A stretch of DNA of 64,000 nucleotides from Tissierella_A sp964489715 (GTDB lineage: Bacteria > Bacillota > Clostridia > Tissierellales > Tissierellaceae): positions 1 through 64,000 of the forward strand of contig CAZBAK010000003.1 in NCBI GenBank assembly GCA_964489715.1, read 5' to 3'. Both the position numbers and the translations under genes were made by a program. Under the pieces are notes generated by a model. The model was not told where the DNA came from. It searched no databases and saw only the letters and a list, made by a program, of their open reading frames with translations. Below are positions 15,902 through 24,902 of this stretch, piece by piece. How positions within the stretch are numbered: position 1 is the first letter of the stretch; the number at the start of each line of letters is the position of its first letter.

Positions 15902-16627
15902 CTATTCCCTATATGCAGCTTCATCTACTATTATAGTTACATCTGGATGAAGGGCTAAAAAAGATACTGGTAACTCAGTAGTTATAGTCTTTTCTTCTAA
16001 AAGTTTTTTTATAATGGGTCTTTTATGTTCTCCACTTGCAAGAAGTATTATTTTTTTAGTTTTTAGTATACTTCCCATTCCCATACTTATGGCAGTCTTA
16101 GGAACTTCTTCTAGAGTATCAAAAAATCTGGAATTATCTCTTATGGTGTTCTCTGTAAGTTTCAAGACGGAGGTTCCAATTGAAAGTTCCTTGGCAGGTT
16201 CATTAAATGCTATATGACCATTGGTACCTATTCCCAATATTTGAACATCTATCCCTCCCATTTCTTTGATCAGATTATCATATTGCTTTCCATAGCTTTC
16301 TAAATCTTTTACTGTCCCATCAGGTACATATGTGTTGTTTTTATCTATATTTATGTGATCAAAGAAATTCTTATCCATAAAATATCTATAACTGCTTGGA
16401 TGATTTCCATCTAATCCCACATACTCATCTAAATTAAAACTCTTTACATTTTTAAAATCTATTTCACCCATTTTATGTCTATTAATAATCTCTTGGTACA
16501 TTCCCATTGGAGTACTCCCAGTAGCAAGACCTAAGATTATATTAGGTTTTCTCTTAATTTCTTCTACCATAATATCTGCAGCTATTTTACTCATATCCTC
16601 ATAATTTTTTTCTACTATTAATTTCAC
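15902..16627 (-). CDS. nagB: Glucosamine-6-phosphate deaminase
   Basis: Converts glucosamine 6-phosphate to fructose 6-phosphate and ammonia. The 241 residues match the Bacillus enzyme length. Motifs: GLATGSTPMGMY (phosphate loop), FNLDEYVGL (catalytic Asp), GIGTNGHIAFNEP (catalytic His region) and the C-terminal ALHPDVTIIVDE. I place the start at the GTG at 16627, with GGGGAG 7 nt upstream; the reading that begins at 16660 adds eleven residues overlapping the preceding gene. The start follows the upstream stop by 1 nt, showing tight coupling. Confidence 0.95.
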   Translation of the reverse strand: MKLIVEKNYEDMSKIAADIMVEEIKRKPNIILGLATGSTPMGMYQEIINRHKMGEIDFKNVKSFNLDEYVGLDGNHPSSYRYFMDKNFFDHINIDKNNTYVPDGTVKDLESYGKQYDNLIKEMGGIDVQILGIGTNGHIAFNEPAKELSIGTSVLKLTENTIRDNSRFFDTLEEVPKTAISMGMGSILKTKKIILLASGEHKRPIIKKLLEEKTITTELPVSFLALHPDVTIIVDEAAYRE

Positions 16628-16628
16628 A

Positions 16629-17321
16629 CTAACACTCCCCATATAAAAGTTTAAGTTCAAATTCTAAATAATCACTTGATATACAATAAAAATCTATACC
16701 ATCTACTTTTCCTTCTCTAGCAAATTTATGACCCTCTGCATGTAAGTGACCATATACACATAAATCAACTTCAAATTCTTTCATAATTTCTACGAATTCA
16801 TTGCTTTCTAGTTTCATATCAAAAGGCGGATAATGAATCATAACTATTTTATATTTCGCATCTTTATCCATAGATAACAGTGAATTTCTAAGTCTCATAA
16901 GTTCTCTGTTATATATCTTTCTATCTTGTTCGGTAAAACATTCGCTATCAGGAGAAATCCAGCCTCTAGTACCCGCTATGGCTACTCCTTGAAAATTATA
17001 AGCGGTATTTTGTATAAAATAAAGACTATTTAGATTTAAATCATTTATTTTCTTTAAACTCTGCCACCAATAATCGTGATTGCCCTTTATAAATACTTTC
17101 TTCCCTGGTAAATCATCTATTTTTTTCAAATCATAATATGCATCTTCGAGCTTTAAGGCCCAAGAAATATCACCTGGAATTAAAACCAGATCTTCTTCTC
17201 CTACTTTTTTTTTCCAATTTTTTATTATATTTTCTTCATGTTCAATCCAGTTATCCCCAAAAACATCCATAGGTTTTTCTTTAGAATGATCGAAATGTAA
17301 ATCTCCTATACCATAAATCAT
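16629..17321 (-). CDS. Calcineurin-like metallophosphoesterase
   Basis: Binuclear metal phosphoesterase of 230 residues. All five blocks are visible: GDLHFDH, IPGDISW, IKGNHDYWW, MIHYPPF and YGHLHAEG. This subgroup is conserved in Firmicutes and its substrate is not established. It is the first gene of the operon with nagB, the CYTH protein and nagA, and its stop is 1 nt from the nagB start. GAGGTGA precedes the ATG. Confidence 0.92.
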   Translation of the reverse strand: MIYGIGDLHFDHSKEKPMDVFGDNWIEHEENIIKNWKKKVGEEDLVLIPGDISWALKLEDAYYDLKKIDDLPGKKVFIKGNHDYWWQSLKKINDLNLNSLYFIQNTAYNFQGVAIAGTRGWISPDSECFTEQDRKIYNRELMRLRNSLLSMDKDAKYKIVMIHYPPFDMKLESNEFVEIMKEFEVDLCVYGHLHAEGHKFAREGKVDGIDFYCISSDYLEFELKLLYGEC

Positions 17322-17536
17322 ATTTTCACCTCAAGCTATATTTATCCTCAAATTAAGTTAAGGATATCAATAGTTTATATATCAAAACTTTAAGTATATT
17401 TTTCTATTTTTATAATACTTCTTTTTTTGAAAGTTTTCAATATTTTTCTTAATTGTATTTAAAATGATTAGACTTTTCTTGTGAAATCTATAGACCCTTA
17501 TCTTTGTTTAGACTATTTAAACTATTTTAAACTACT
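17322..17536. other. Intergenic region upstream of the nag operon
   Basis: AT-rich spacer between the phosphoesterase gene and the terminator of the isochorismatase-like gene. No gene, riboswitch or clear operator was seen; it must hold the promoter of the nag operon. Confidence 0.5.
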
Positions 17537-17580
17537 AAAAATAGCAGAAATAGATTAGCTAATCTATCTCTGCTATTTTT
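17537..17580 (-). terminator. Terminator of the isochorismatase-family gene
   Basis: Long loopless inverted repeat around AGATTAGCTAATCT, with one mismatch and A/T flanks, at the 3' end of the gene. Confidence 0.88.
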
Positions 17581-18127
17581 ATTTTATAAGTTTTGAAATA
17601 GTTTTAAACTCATCACTACCTGCAATTTTAAGTAAGTCAAACAAAACAGTTTCTGTATTTGTTATTACAGCTCCCATTTCTTTTAAAAGATCTAAAGCAT
17701 TTAGATAGTTTTCTTCTCTTCTAGAATCCACAGCATCTCTTACTATAAATACATTGTATCCCAATTCTAATAGATCTCTAGTAGTTTGAAATACACATAC
17801 ATGAGTTTCCATACCAGCGACTATAATATTTTTTTTAGAGCTTGTTTTTAAATAGGCTTTTACTTCATCTGTGCATCCTGTAAAAGTTAATTTAGAAAAT
17901 ATATCTTTTTCATCTATTAACTTTCTTAATTCTCCTACAGTCTTTCCCAGTCCTTTAGGGTATTGTTCTGTAGCTATAACATTTATATCCATCAGATCAG
18001 CTGATTTAAGTAGTTTTAAAGTATTTTCAATAGCACTTTTGCCATCTCTCATAGCAGGGGCTAATTTTTCTTGTATATCTACTATAAATACTAAACTATT
18101 TTCTCTTTCAAGTTTAAATTTGTTCAT
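17579..18127 (-). CDS. Isochorismatase-family cysteine hydrolase
   Basis: Cytosolic hydrolase of the isochorismatase superfamily, 182 residues, closest in look to the YcaC/nicotinamidase-like subgroup. The catalytic Asp is in FIVDIQEKL near residue 17, Lys in the KLTFTGC region and the nucleophile Cys in ETHVCVFQT, followed by DAVDSR. Substrate unknown. AGGAGG precedes the ATG. It is a single gene with a strong terminator. Confidence 0.88.
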   Translation of the reverse strand: MNKFKLERENSLVFIVDIQEKLAPAMRDGKSAIENTLKLLKSADLMDINVIATEQYPKGLGKTVGELRKLIDEKDIFSKLTFTGCTDEVKAYLKTSSKKNIIVAGMETHVCVFQTTRDLLELGYNVFIVRDAVDSRREENYLNALDLLKEMGAVITNTETVLFDLLKIAGSDEFKTISKLIK

Positions 18128-18441
18128 TATTTTCCTCCTAGATTTTTCTCTATTCTAATTATATATCAGCATGAGAAAAGATTCAAATAATGAAGCTTTC
18201 CTATCAAAGTTTTTCTTTAAGTAAATCTTCCATTGGAATTGAAATATCTATTTTCCTTCCATACTTTACTTTTAATCACCTTTTCACAATCATAGCATAC
18301 TATATCATTAATTTATTATACTATTTAAAGATAGTTTTATCTATCTCTTGTTAATCTTCCTTATTTTAAGTATAATTAATTCTAAGTATAATTAAAATAT
18401 ATTTAACTTAAAACTTAAAAAGAACAATAGGGAGGTATAAA
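18128..18441. other. Divergent intergenic region upstream of serine dehydratase
   Basis: 314 bp between divergent genes. No convincing gene. A short minus-strand reading frame at 18204-18293 resembles coding sequence but is broken by TGA. The promoter of the serine dehydratase genes must lie here. Confidence 0.5.
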
Positions 18442-18977
18442 ATGAATGATTATAGCGTCTTTGATATATTAGGTCCTATAATGATAGGTCCGTCAAGTTC
18501 ACACACTGCAGGAGCAGCTCGTCTCTCTAGGATATCAAAAGAAATTGCAGGTGCTGGCTTTTATGAAGTAATCTTTCAACTTCATGGTTCTTTTGCTAAA
18601 ACATATAAAGGCCATGGTACAGATAAGGCACTTGTCGGTGGTATGCTTGGTATGGCTCCAGATGACGAAAATATTATAACTTCTTTAGAAAAAGCTAAGA
18701 CTTTAAATATTAATGTTATATTTGAAGAAATAGACTTAGGATATGTTCACCCAAATACTGTAAAAATTATATTTAGATATAAAGACGAAGAAGACTTCTA
18801 TATTATTGGTTCTTCCATAGGTGGAGGCAATATAATTATAATGGATATAAATGGTAACAATGTAAACTTTAGAGCTGATAAGCCAACTGTTCTTTTGAAA
18901 TATCTTGATAGAAGAGGAGTTGTAAGTGAAATAAGTTCTATATTTGCAAAAAACGATTTAAATATTGCAAGTATGGA
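18442..18977 (+). CDS. sdaAB: L-serine dehydratase beta subunit, 3' end lost in assembly gap
   Basis: Beta chain of the iron-sulfur L-serine dehydratase, which turns serine into pyruvate and ammonia. The 178 residues before the gap include the motif GPSSSHTAGA near the N-terminus, HGSFAKTYKGHGTD, and the start of the C-terminal ACT domain (DRRGVVSEISSIFAKNDLNIASM). Bacillus SdaAB is about 220 residues, so roughly 40 are missing. GGGAGG precedes the ATG. The alpha subunit follows on the far side of the N run. Confidence 0.94.
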
Positions 18978-19077
18978 NNNNNNNNNNNNNNNNNNNNNNN
19001 NNNNNNNNNNNNNNNNNNNNNNNNNNNNNNNNNNNNNNNNNNNNNNNNNNNNNNNNNNNNNNNNNNNNNNNNNNNNN
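18978..19077. other. Assembly gap of 100 N
   Basis: Exactly 100 N, a placeholder length. Judged from usual subunit sizes, about 40 residues of SdaAB and about 170 residues of SdaAA are absent, so the true gap is probably about 0.6-0.7 kb. The frame happens to stay open through the N run, which creates a false fusion. Confidence 0.95.
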
Positions 19078-19443
19078 GCAGAATGTGGTTCTGCTGCTGC
19101 TATGGCTGCTAGTGCCATAGTTGAAATGGCTGGGGGAAGTCCAGAAGATTCTTTTAACGCTGCTTCTTTTGCTCTTACTAATATAATGGGCCTGGTATGT
19201 GATCCTGTAGCAGGACTTGTAGAGTACCCTTGCGCACTGAGAAATGCTTCTGGAGTTGTAAATGCTCTTATCTCTGCGGATATGGCTCTAGCTAAAGTTC
19301 AATCCTTAATTCCCTTTGATGAAGTAGTAGAAGCTATGTCTAAAGTAGGTAAGGCTTTGCCTGAATCTTTAAGAGAAACTGCCATGGGAGGCTTAGCTGC
19401 AACTGCCACTGGTAAAAGATGTAGTAAAGAAATATTAGGATAA
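19078..19443 (+). CDS. sdaAA: L-serine dehydratase alpha subunit, 5' end lost in assembly gap
   Basis: C-terminal 121 residues of the catalytic alpha chain. Seen: AECGSAAAMAASA and GLVCDPVAGLVEYPC, whose cysteines belong to the [4Fe-4S] site of this oxygen-sensitive enzyme family, and the C-terminal ETAMGGLAATATGKR. Normal length is about 290, so roughly the first 170 residues are lost in the N run. A strong terminator follows directly. Confidence 0.94.
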   Translation, partial: AECGSAAAMAASAIVEMAGGSPEDSFNAASFALTNIMGLVCDPVAGLVEYPCALRNASGVVNALISADMALAKVQSLIPFDEVVEAMSKVGKALPESLRETAMGGLAATATGKRCSKEILG

Positions 19444-19480
19444 AAAATCCTCATATCAAAATTTGATATGAGGATTTTTT
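19442..19480. terminator. Bidirectional terminator, sdaAA and the MATE gene
   Basis: A 39-bp inverted repeat (AAAAAATCCTCATATCAAA and its complement around one base) between convergent genes. Confidence 0.92.
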
Positions 19481-20846
19481 ATCTTATTTCTACATACTTC
19501 CATTTTCCTGTTCTAAATCTATAGTTTACAAGTATCCACCTTATAAATTGATCAATCACAACTGCAATCCAAGCTCCAATCAATCCTAAATTCATTACCA
19601 TTACAAAATAATATGCAAAGGCAACCCTTATAATGAGAATTCCTATAAAAGTTGAAATTAAGGTAAATATAGTATCTCCAGCCCCTCTAAGTCCTCCTGC
19701 TACTATAATAGAAGAACTTTGAAAAGGTTGAATAAAGGCTATTAATTTCAAAATTTGTCCAGCCTGTCTTATGACTTCTGGATCATTTGAATAAAGACTT
19801 GCTATGCTTTCTCCAAAGAAAAAGAATATCAAAGCCATAAATGCTGATACAAAGGAACCTATTCTACTACAAGTCTTTATATACTTTTCTGCCAATAAAG
19901 GCTCTTTTGATCCTAGACTTCTTCCTGTTAGTGTAGAAGCAGCTATACCAAAAGCTTGTCCTGGCGTAAAGGATAGGCTAAGTATATTCAATGAGATTTG
20001 ATGAGTAGCATAGGCTACAGTGCCCAATGATGCTATTATTCTAATATATAAAAGAATACCTGCCCTTAATGCTATTTGTTCCAACGAAGCTGGCACTCCA
20101 ATTTTTACCAAATTGAATATTATATCTTTTTGAATTTTAAACTTGTTTTTTAAATTTATATATATACTACTATCTTTTTTAAATACATATCTTATGGAAA
20201 ATACAGCAGCAACTACTTGAGATAAAGCTGTAGATATACCAGCTCCAGTTACTCCTAGTGCTGGGAATCCAAGTAGCCCATATATAAGAATTAAATTTCC
20301 AAATACATTTAAAAGATTGACAAATATATTTATCTTCATAGGTGTCTTTGTATCTCCTACTCCTCTTAAAGATGCGAATATAGAAAAATTAAATGATTGG
20401 AACAAAAATCCTAGCATGGTTATTCTAAAATATGTACTTCCTACTGCTATGGTATCACTATGTGCTCCTAAACCACTCATAAGCTTTGGGGTAAAAGTAA
20501 TAGCTAGTATAACTATGGGAAGGGCTAGGAAAATTTGAGTTAAAATTATTATGTGTTTAACCACTGATTCAATTCTATCTTCTCTATGTCCACCCACATA
20601 TCTGGCTATCATAGCTGTAGCTCCTATATTTAAAGATTGAACCAGGGAAAGTCCAATGAGAATTAGTTGGTTTGTAATTCCAACTGAAGCAATTCCAGCA
20701 GCTGACAGGGCATTGTCACCAAAATTTCCCAACATTATCATATCTACCATTCCAAATAAAGTACCCATTAAGAGTTCTATAAATACTGGCCCTGCTATTT
20801 TTGTAATCTCAGATCTTATATTCTTTTTTGTATGTAACTCTTCCAT
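19479..20846 (-). CDS. MATE family efflux transporter
   Basis: Multidrug and toxin extrusion transporter, 455 residues with about 12 membrane helices in two six-helix halves. Recognisable stretches are GPVFIELLMGTLFGMVDMIM at the N-terminus, RGVGDTKTPM and RGAGDT, one in each half. It exports cationic drugs or metabolites using a Na+ or H+ gradient. Its ATG lies 4 bp after nfnB, and its Shine-Dalgarno site overlaps the nfnB stop, so it is probably transcribed with nfnAB. Confidence 0.94.
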   Translation of the reverse strand: MEELHTKKNIRSEITKIAGPVFIELLMGTLFGMVDMIMLGNFGDNALSAAGIASVGITNQLILIGLSLVQSLNIGATAMIARYVGGHREDRIESVVKHIIILTQIFLALPIVILAITFTPKLMSGLGAHSDTIAVGSTYFRITMLGFLFQSFNFSIFASLRGVGDTKTPMKINIFVNLLNVFGNLILIYGLLGFPALGVTGAGISTALSQVVAAVFSIRYVFKKDSSIYINLKNKFKIQKDIIFNLVKIGVPASLEQIALRAGILLYIRIIASLGTVAYATHQISLNILSLSFTPGQAFGIAASTLTGRSLGSKEPLLAEKYIKTCSRIGSFVSAFMALIFFFFGESIASLYSNDPEVIRQAGQILKLIAFIQPFQSSSIIVAGGLRGAGDTIFTLISTFIGILIIRVAFAYYFVMVMNLGLIGAWIAVVIDQFIRWILVNYRFRTGKWKYVEIR

Positions 20847-20850
20847 ATAA

Positions 20851-22251
20851 TCACCTATGTTTAGATTTAATTTTCTTGGACTTTATATATCTATCTATAG
20901 CATGTGCTGCATTTTTCCCAGCCCCCATGGCCATAATCACCGTGGCAGATCCTGTTACATTATCTCCTCCAGCATAGACAGCATTTTTAGATGTTTTACC
21001 TTCTTTGTCCAATATTATAATTCTATTTTTATTGTCCACATCTAGTCCACTAGTTGTATCAGCTATAATAGTGTTTGGATCAGTACCTAAGGCTATTATA
21101 ACCATATCAAAATCCATTTCAAATTCTGAGTTTTTTATTTCTTTAGGTAGACTTTCATTAAGAGTGTTTTCATCTTTCTGCATAAGTCTTATACACTCTA
21201 ATGCCCTTACTCTACCTTTTTCATCTCCCTTAATCTTTATAGGACTTGTTAGGAAGTGAAAGTTTATACCCTCTTCTAGGGCATTTTCTACTTCTTCTTT
21301 TCTAGCTGGAAGTTTGTCTTTTGTCCTTCTATATAAAATATGAACTTCAGAATTAAATCTTCTTGCAGTTCTAGCTGCATCCATTGCCACATTTCCTCCA
21401 CCTATCACTGCTACTTTTCTAGCCTGCTTTATGGGAGTATCTGATTCTTTTTCAAATGCTTTCATTAAATTATTTCTAGTTAAATATTCATTAGCTGAAA
21501 AAACTCCATTTAAGTTTATACCTTCTATATCTAAAAACTTGGGAAGACCAGCACCTGAACCTATGAATACGGCTTCATATCCTTCTTCTAATATATCCTC
21601 TATGGTAAGGGTTCTACCTACTATAACGTTGGTTTCTATATTGGCCCCTAACTTTTCTAGATTTGCAATTTCTTTCTTTACTATGCTAGCTGGAAGTCTA
21701 AATTCAGGTATACCATATGCTAAAACTCCTCCAGCTTTATGAAGAGCTTCAAATATCCTTATTTCATATCCTTCTTTTAGCAGCTCACCTGCACAAGATA
21801 TGCCTGCAGGTCCAGCACCTACTATAGCTACCTTATGTCCATTTGTTTTTTCCTTCTTTGAAAAATTTATTTTATTTTCTAAAGCAAAATCCGCAGCAAA
21901 TCTTTCAAGCTTCCCAATAGCTATAGGATCCCCTTTTTTGCCTAGTATACATGTTTTTTCACACTGATCTTCTTGAGGACATACCCTTCCACAAACTGCT
22001 GGAAGTGATGAATAGTTGTTGAGGATTTCTGCTGCTTTTCCAAAGTTTCTTTCTCCTATTTCTTTAATAAATCCTGGTATATCTATTTTAACCGGACACA
22101 TATCTACACAAGTTGGGTTTTTACATTGAATGCATCTTTTAGCTTCAATAACAGCCTCTTCTAATGTATAGCCCAAGCAAACTTCATTAAAATTGCCTAT
22201 TCTTTCTTTAGGGTCTTGATAGCCTATAGCTACTCTAGTAAATCTATTCAT
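20851..22251 (-). CDS. nfnB: NfnB, large subunit of the bifurcating ferredoxin:NADP oxidoreductase
   Basis: Large subunit of NADH-dependent reduced ferredoxin:NADP+ oxidoreductase, which couples NADH and reduced ferredoxin to NADPH formation by electron bifurcation or confurcation. The 466 residues hold two N-terminal [4Fe-4S] sites (CIQCKNPTCVDMCPV and CGRVCPQEDQCEKTC), an FAD-binding GAGPAGISCAGELL and an NADP-binding GGGNVAMDAARTARR. The same fold is used by glutamate synthase small subunit and sulfide dehydrogenase SudA; the adjacent partner subunit favours Nfn. It overlaps nfnA by 8 nt. Symbol assigned from family and context. Confidence 0.88.
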   Translation of the reverse strand: MNRFTRVAIGYQDPKERIGNFNEVCLGYTLEEAVIEAKRCIQCKNPTCVDMCPVKIDIPGFIKEIGERNFGKAAEILNNYSSLPAVCGRVCPQEDQCEKTCILGKKGDPIAIGKLERFAADFALENKINFSKKEKTNGHKVAIVGAGPAGISCAGELLKEGYEIRIFEALHKAGGVLAYGIPEFRLPASIVKKEIANLEKLGANIETNVIVGRTLTIEDILEEGYEAVFIGSGAGLPKFLDIEGINLNGVFSANEYLTRNNLMKAFEKESDTPIKQARKVAVIGGGNVAMDAARTARRFNSEVHILYRRTKDKLPARKEEVENALEEGINFHFLTSPIKIKGDEKGRVRALECIRLMQKDENTLNESLPKEIKNSEFEMDFDMVIIALGTDPNTIIADTTSGLDVDNKNRIIILDKEGKTSKNAVYAGGDNVTGSATVIMAMGAGKNAAHAIDRYIKSKKIKSKHR

Positions 22252-23113
22252 CCTTTATCACCTCATGGAGTTGACAATGTTTATGGTCCATTTCTATCTC
22301 TTCTTCTTTATATTGATCCTGCCTTCTAAGGGCTTCATCAAAATCTACTAAGTGGCCATCAAATTCTGGTCCATCTACACAAGCAAATTTTATTTTATTA
22401 TCAACTTTTACCCTACATGCACCACACATGCCTGTACCATCTACCATTATAGGATTTAAAGATACAATAGTAGGTATATTTAGTCGCTTAGTGAGAATAG
22501 AAGTAAACTTCATCATTATCATAGGTCCTATAACAATACATCTATCATAGTGCTTGCCTTGATTTTCTACTAATTCTTCAATAGCATGGGTTACCATTCC
22601 ATGGAAGCCATAACTGCCATCATCAGTAGCTATAAATACATTTTCAGTTATAGCTCTGAATTCTTCTTCAAGTATGACTAGGTCTTTATTCTTTGAACCT
22701 AAAACTATTTGAATATCTACTCCTTTGTCTTTTAACCATTTAGCCTGGGGTATTAGTGGTGCTACTCCTACACCTCCACCTACAAGGAGAATTTTTTCCT
22801 TTCTTAATTTATCTATATCTTCATATATAAATTCAGAAGCCTTACCTAGAGGACCAGCAAGATCTTTTATACTTTCTCCTATTTCCTTATCTACAAGTTT
22901 TTTTGTAGAAGCACCAGTGGTCTGAACAACAATATTTACAGTGGCCTTTTCTTTATCTATATCCGATATAGTCAGAGGAATTCTCTCACCATTTTCCTCT
23001 ACTATAACTATAACAAATTGTCCTGGAAGTGCAGCTTTACTAACTCGTGGCGCAAACACATCTATAGAATAAATCCTAGGAGCTAATAATTTTTTATCTA
23101 CTATCTTATACAA
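22244..23113 (-). CDS. nfnA: NfnA, small subunit of the bifurcating ferredoxin:NADP oxidoreductase
   Basis: Small flavoprotein subunit, 289 residues, related to dihydroorotate dehydrogenase electron-transfer subunits. An FAD domain (GERIPLTISD) is followed by an NAD-binding domain (LVGGGVGVAPLIPQA). The C-terminal [2Fe-2S] ligands are in GMCGACRV and FACVDGPEF. The start is a TTG at 23113 with GGGAGGT 8-9 nt upstream. It pairs with nfnB by overlap. SudB is the alternative name used in sulfide-reducing species. Confidence 0.88.
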   Translation of the reverse strand: MYKIVDKKLLAPRIYSIDVFAPRVSKAALPGQFVIVIVEENGERIPLTISDIDKEKATVNIVVQTTGASTKKLVDKEIGESIKDLAGPLGKASEFIYEDIDKLRKEKILLVGGGVGVAPLIPQAKWLKDKGVDIQIVLGSKNKDLVILEEEFRAITENVFIATDDGSYGFHGMVTHAIEELVENQGKHYDRCIVIGPMIMMKFTSILTKRLNIPTIVSLNPIMVDGTGMCGACRVKVDNKIKFACVDGPEFDGHLVDFDEALRRQDQYKEEEIEMDHKHCQLHEVIKDE

Positions 23114-23144
23114 TGTATCTACCTCCCATCAATTTTTACAACTA

Positions 23145-23182
23145 AAAAGATTAAAACAGAAATATTTCTGTTTTAATCTTTT
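23145..23182 (-). terminator. Terminator after the phosphohexomutase gene
   Basis: A 38-bp perfect palindrome centred on AGAAATATTTCT, with T-rich flanks. Confidence 0.9.
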
Positions 23183-23189
23183 ATATAGC

Positions 23190-24884
23190 TTATTCTACAC
23201 TCATCAATTCTTCTACAACATTTTTTTCTATTAGATCTATCTTATCTAATGCATTTTTTTCTTCTTTATCTTTGCTGTAGATATATAGTTTAATTTTCGG
23301 TTCAGTTCCAGAAGGTCTTATTACATACCAGGAGCCATCATCTAATAGATATTTTAGTACATTACTTTTCCCTACTTCTGTATTGTCATTTAAATAGTCT
23401 ACTACTTTTTCAAGTTTCATATTTCCAATCATATCTATTGGATTTTCTCTAAAATAATCCATCATTCTGGATATTCTCTGACTTCCTTCTATTCCTTCTA
23501 AGACTATTGATATAAGTTTTTCCTTGTAATAGCCATATTCTTCATATATGTCCTTTAAAACTTCTAATAGGTTTTTACCTTTCTTTTTATAATATGCTGC
23601 CATTTCAACTATAAGCATAGTAGAGATTACTGCATCCTTATCCCTAACTAGAGTTCCATAGGTATAGCCTATACTTTCTTCATAGCCAAATACAAAATTA
23701 TATTCATTGGTGTTTTCCCATTCATTTGCCTTGGCACAAATATTCTTAAAGCCTGTAAGTGTATTAAAGGTTTCTACACCATATTTATCAGCTATTACTT
23801 TACCTAAATCACCTGTAACTATACTTTTAACTATAGCTGGATTTTTAGGCATTTTTTTCTTTTCATCAAGTGAACTCAAAATATAGTTAACTAAAAGAGC
23901 TCCAGTTTGATTGCCATTTAAAAATATAAATTCTCCCCTATTATCTTTTACCATCATGGCTATTCTGTCAGCATCAGGATCTGTAGCAACTAGTATATCA
24001 GCATCTTTTTCTTTTCCCAGTTCTACAGAAAGCTTAAATGCCTTAGGATCTTCTGGATTAGGATATCCTACTGTTGTAAAATTTGGATCGGGTTTTTCTT
24101 GTTCAGCTACTACAAATATATTTTTAAAAGCTCTATCTTTTAAAACCCTCCTAACAGGTTTATTTCCCGTAGCATTGAGAGGAGTATATACTACTCTTAT
24201 ATCTTTATCTAATTCCTCATCACTTCTGATACTTCTATCTAATATTTCTTTATTATATTTATCGTCTATTTCACTTCCTATATACTCTATAAGACCTTTT
24301 TCAAGAGCTAGATCTAAATCCATAATATTTATATCCTTAAAATCTTTGATCTTTCCAATTTCTTCTAATATATCAGAAGCTACATCATCTAGTATTTGAG
24401 ACCCTTCTTTCCAATAGGCTTTATATCCATTGTACTCTCTTGGATTATGGCTTGCAGTAACCACAATACCTGAAATTGTACCTAACTCTCTTACAGTATA
24501 TGATAGTAGAGGAGTTGTTCTTATATCGTCAAATAAATAGGCCTTGATTCCATTAGCCGCTAAAACCCTAGCTGCTATTTCTGCAAATTTATCAGAATAT
24601 TTTCTAACATCATAGGCTATGGCCACTCCCATCTTCTTTGCTTCTTCCCCTTCATTTGCTATTACAGAAGCCAAACCTTGAGTAGCTAAGGCTACTGTAT
24701 ACTTGTTCATCCTATTAGTTCCTGCCCCTATTTTACCCCTAAGGCCAGCTGTTCCAAATGAAAGATCTGTATAAAATCTATCTTCAATTTCTGCCTCATC
24801 TTCTATCTCTCTTAACTCTGCTTTTGTCTCTTCATCAAAATAATCATCTTCAAGCCACAACTTATACTTTTCTTTATAATTCAT
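23190..24884 (-). CDS. pgcA: Phosphoglucomutase / phosphomannomutase
   Basis: Alpha-D-phosphohexomutase interconverting glucose 1-phosphate and glucose 6-phosphate (or the mannose pair). The 564 residues fit the long Firmicutes form (PgcA). Motifs: active serine in VVTASHNPREYNG, metal loop ATDPDADRIA, sugar-binding GYEESIGYTYG and phosphate-binding RPSGTEPK. GGAGGGA precedes the ATG at 24884. It feeds envelope polysaccharide precursors or glycogen-type storage and links to the hexose phosphates made by the nag genes. Confidence 0.94.
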   Translation of the reverse strand: MNYKEKYKLWLEDDYFDEETKAELREIEDEAEIEDRFYTDLSFGTAGLRGKIGAGTNRMNKYTVALATQGLASVIANEGEEAKKMGVAIAYDVRKYSDKFAEIAARVLAANGIKAYLFDDIRTTPLLSYTVRELGTISGIVVTASHNPREYNGYKAYWKEGSQILDDVASDILEEIGKIKDFKDINIMDLDLALEKGLIEYIGSEIDDKYNKEILDRSIRSDEELDKDIRVVYTPLNATGNKPVRRVLKDRAFKNIFVVAEQEKPDPNFTTVGYPNPEDPKAFKLSVELGKEKDADILVATDPDADRIAMMVKDNRGEFIFLNGNQTGALLVNYILSSLDEKKKMPKNPAIVKSIVTGDLGKVIADKYGVETFNTLTGFKNICAKANEWENTNEYNFVFGYEESIGYTYGTLVRDKDAVISTMLIVEMAAYYKKKGKNLLEVLKDIYEEYGYYKEKLISIVLEGIEGSQRISRMMDYFRENPIDMIGNMKLEKVVDYLNDNTEVGKSNVLKYLLDDGSWYVIRPSGTEPKIKLYIYSKDKEEKNALDKIDLIEKNVVEELMSVE

Positions 24885-24902
24885 AAATATCCCTCCATTA
24901 TA

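Noticed and set aside
18204..18293. Short minus-strand frame with one internal TGA, conserved-looking end, possible second selenoprotein
   Set aside because: Only about 29 codons, ends in TGA-TAG, no good ribosome binding site and no recognisable family. Most likely chance or a decayed fragment.
18442..19443. Single fused serine dehydratase protein
   Set aside because: The fusion exists only because the frame runs through 100 N. The two sides are the separate SdaAB and SdaAA subunits.
23911..24399. 162-residue plus-strand open frame
   Set aside because: Antisense to the phosphohexomutase gene with serine/leucine-rich low-complexity translation; a shadow frame.
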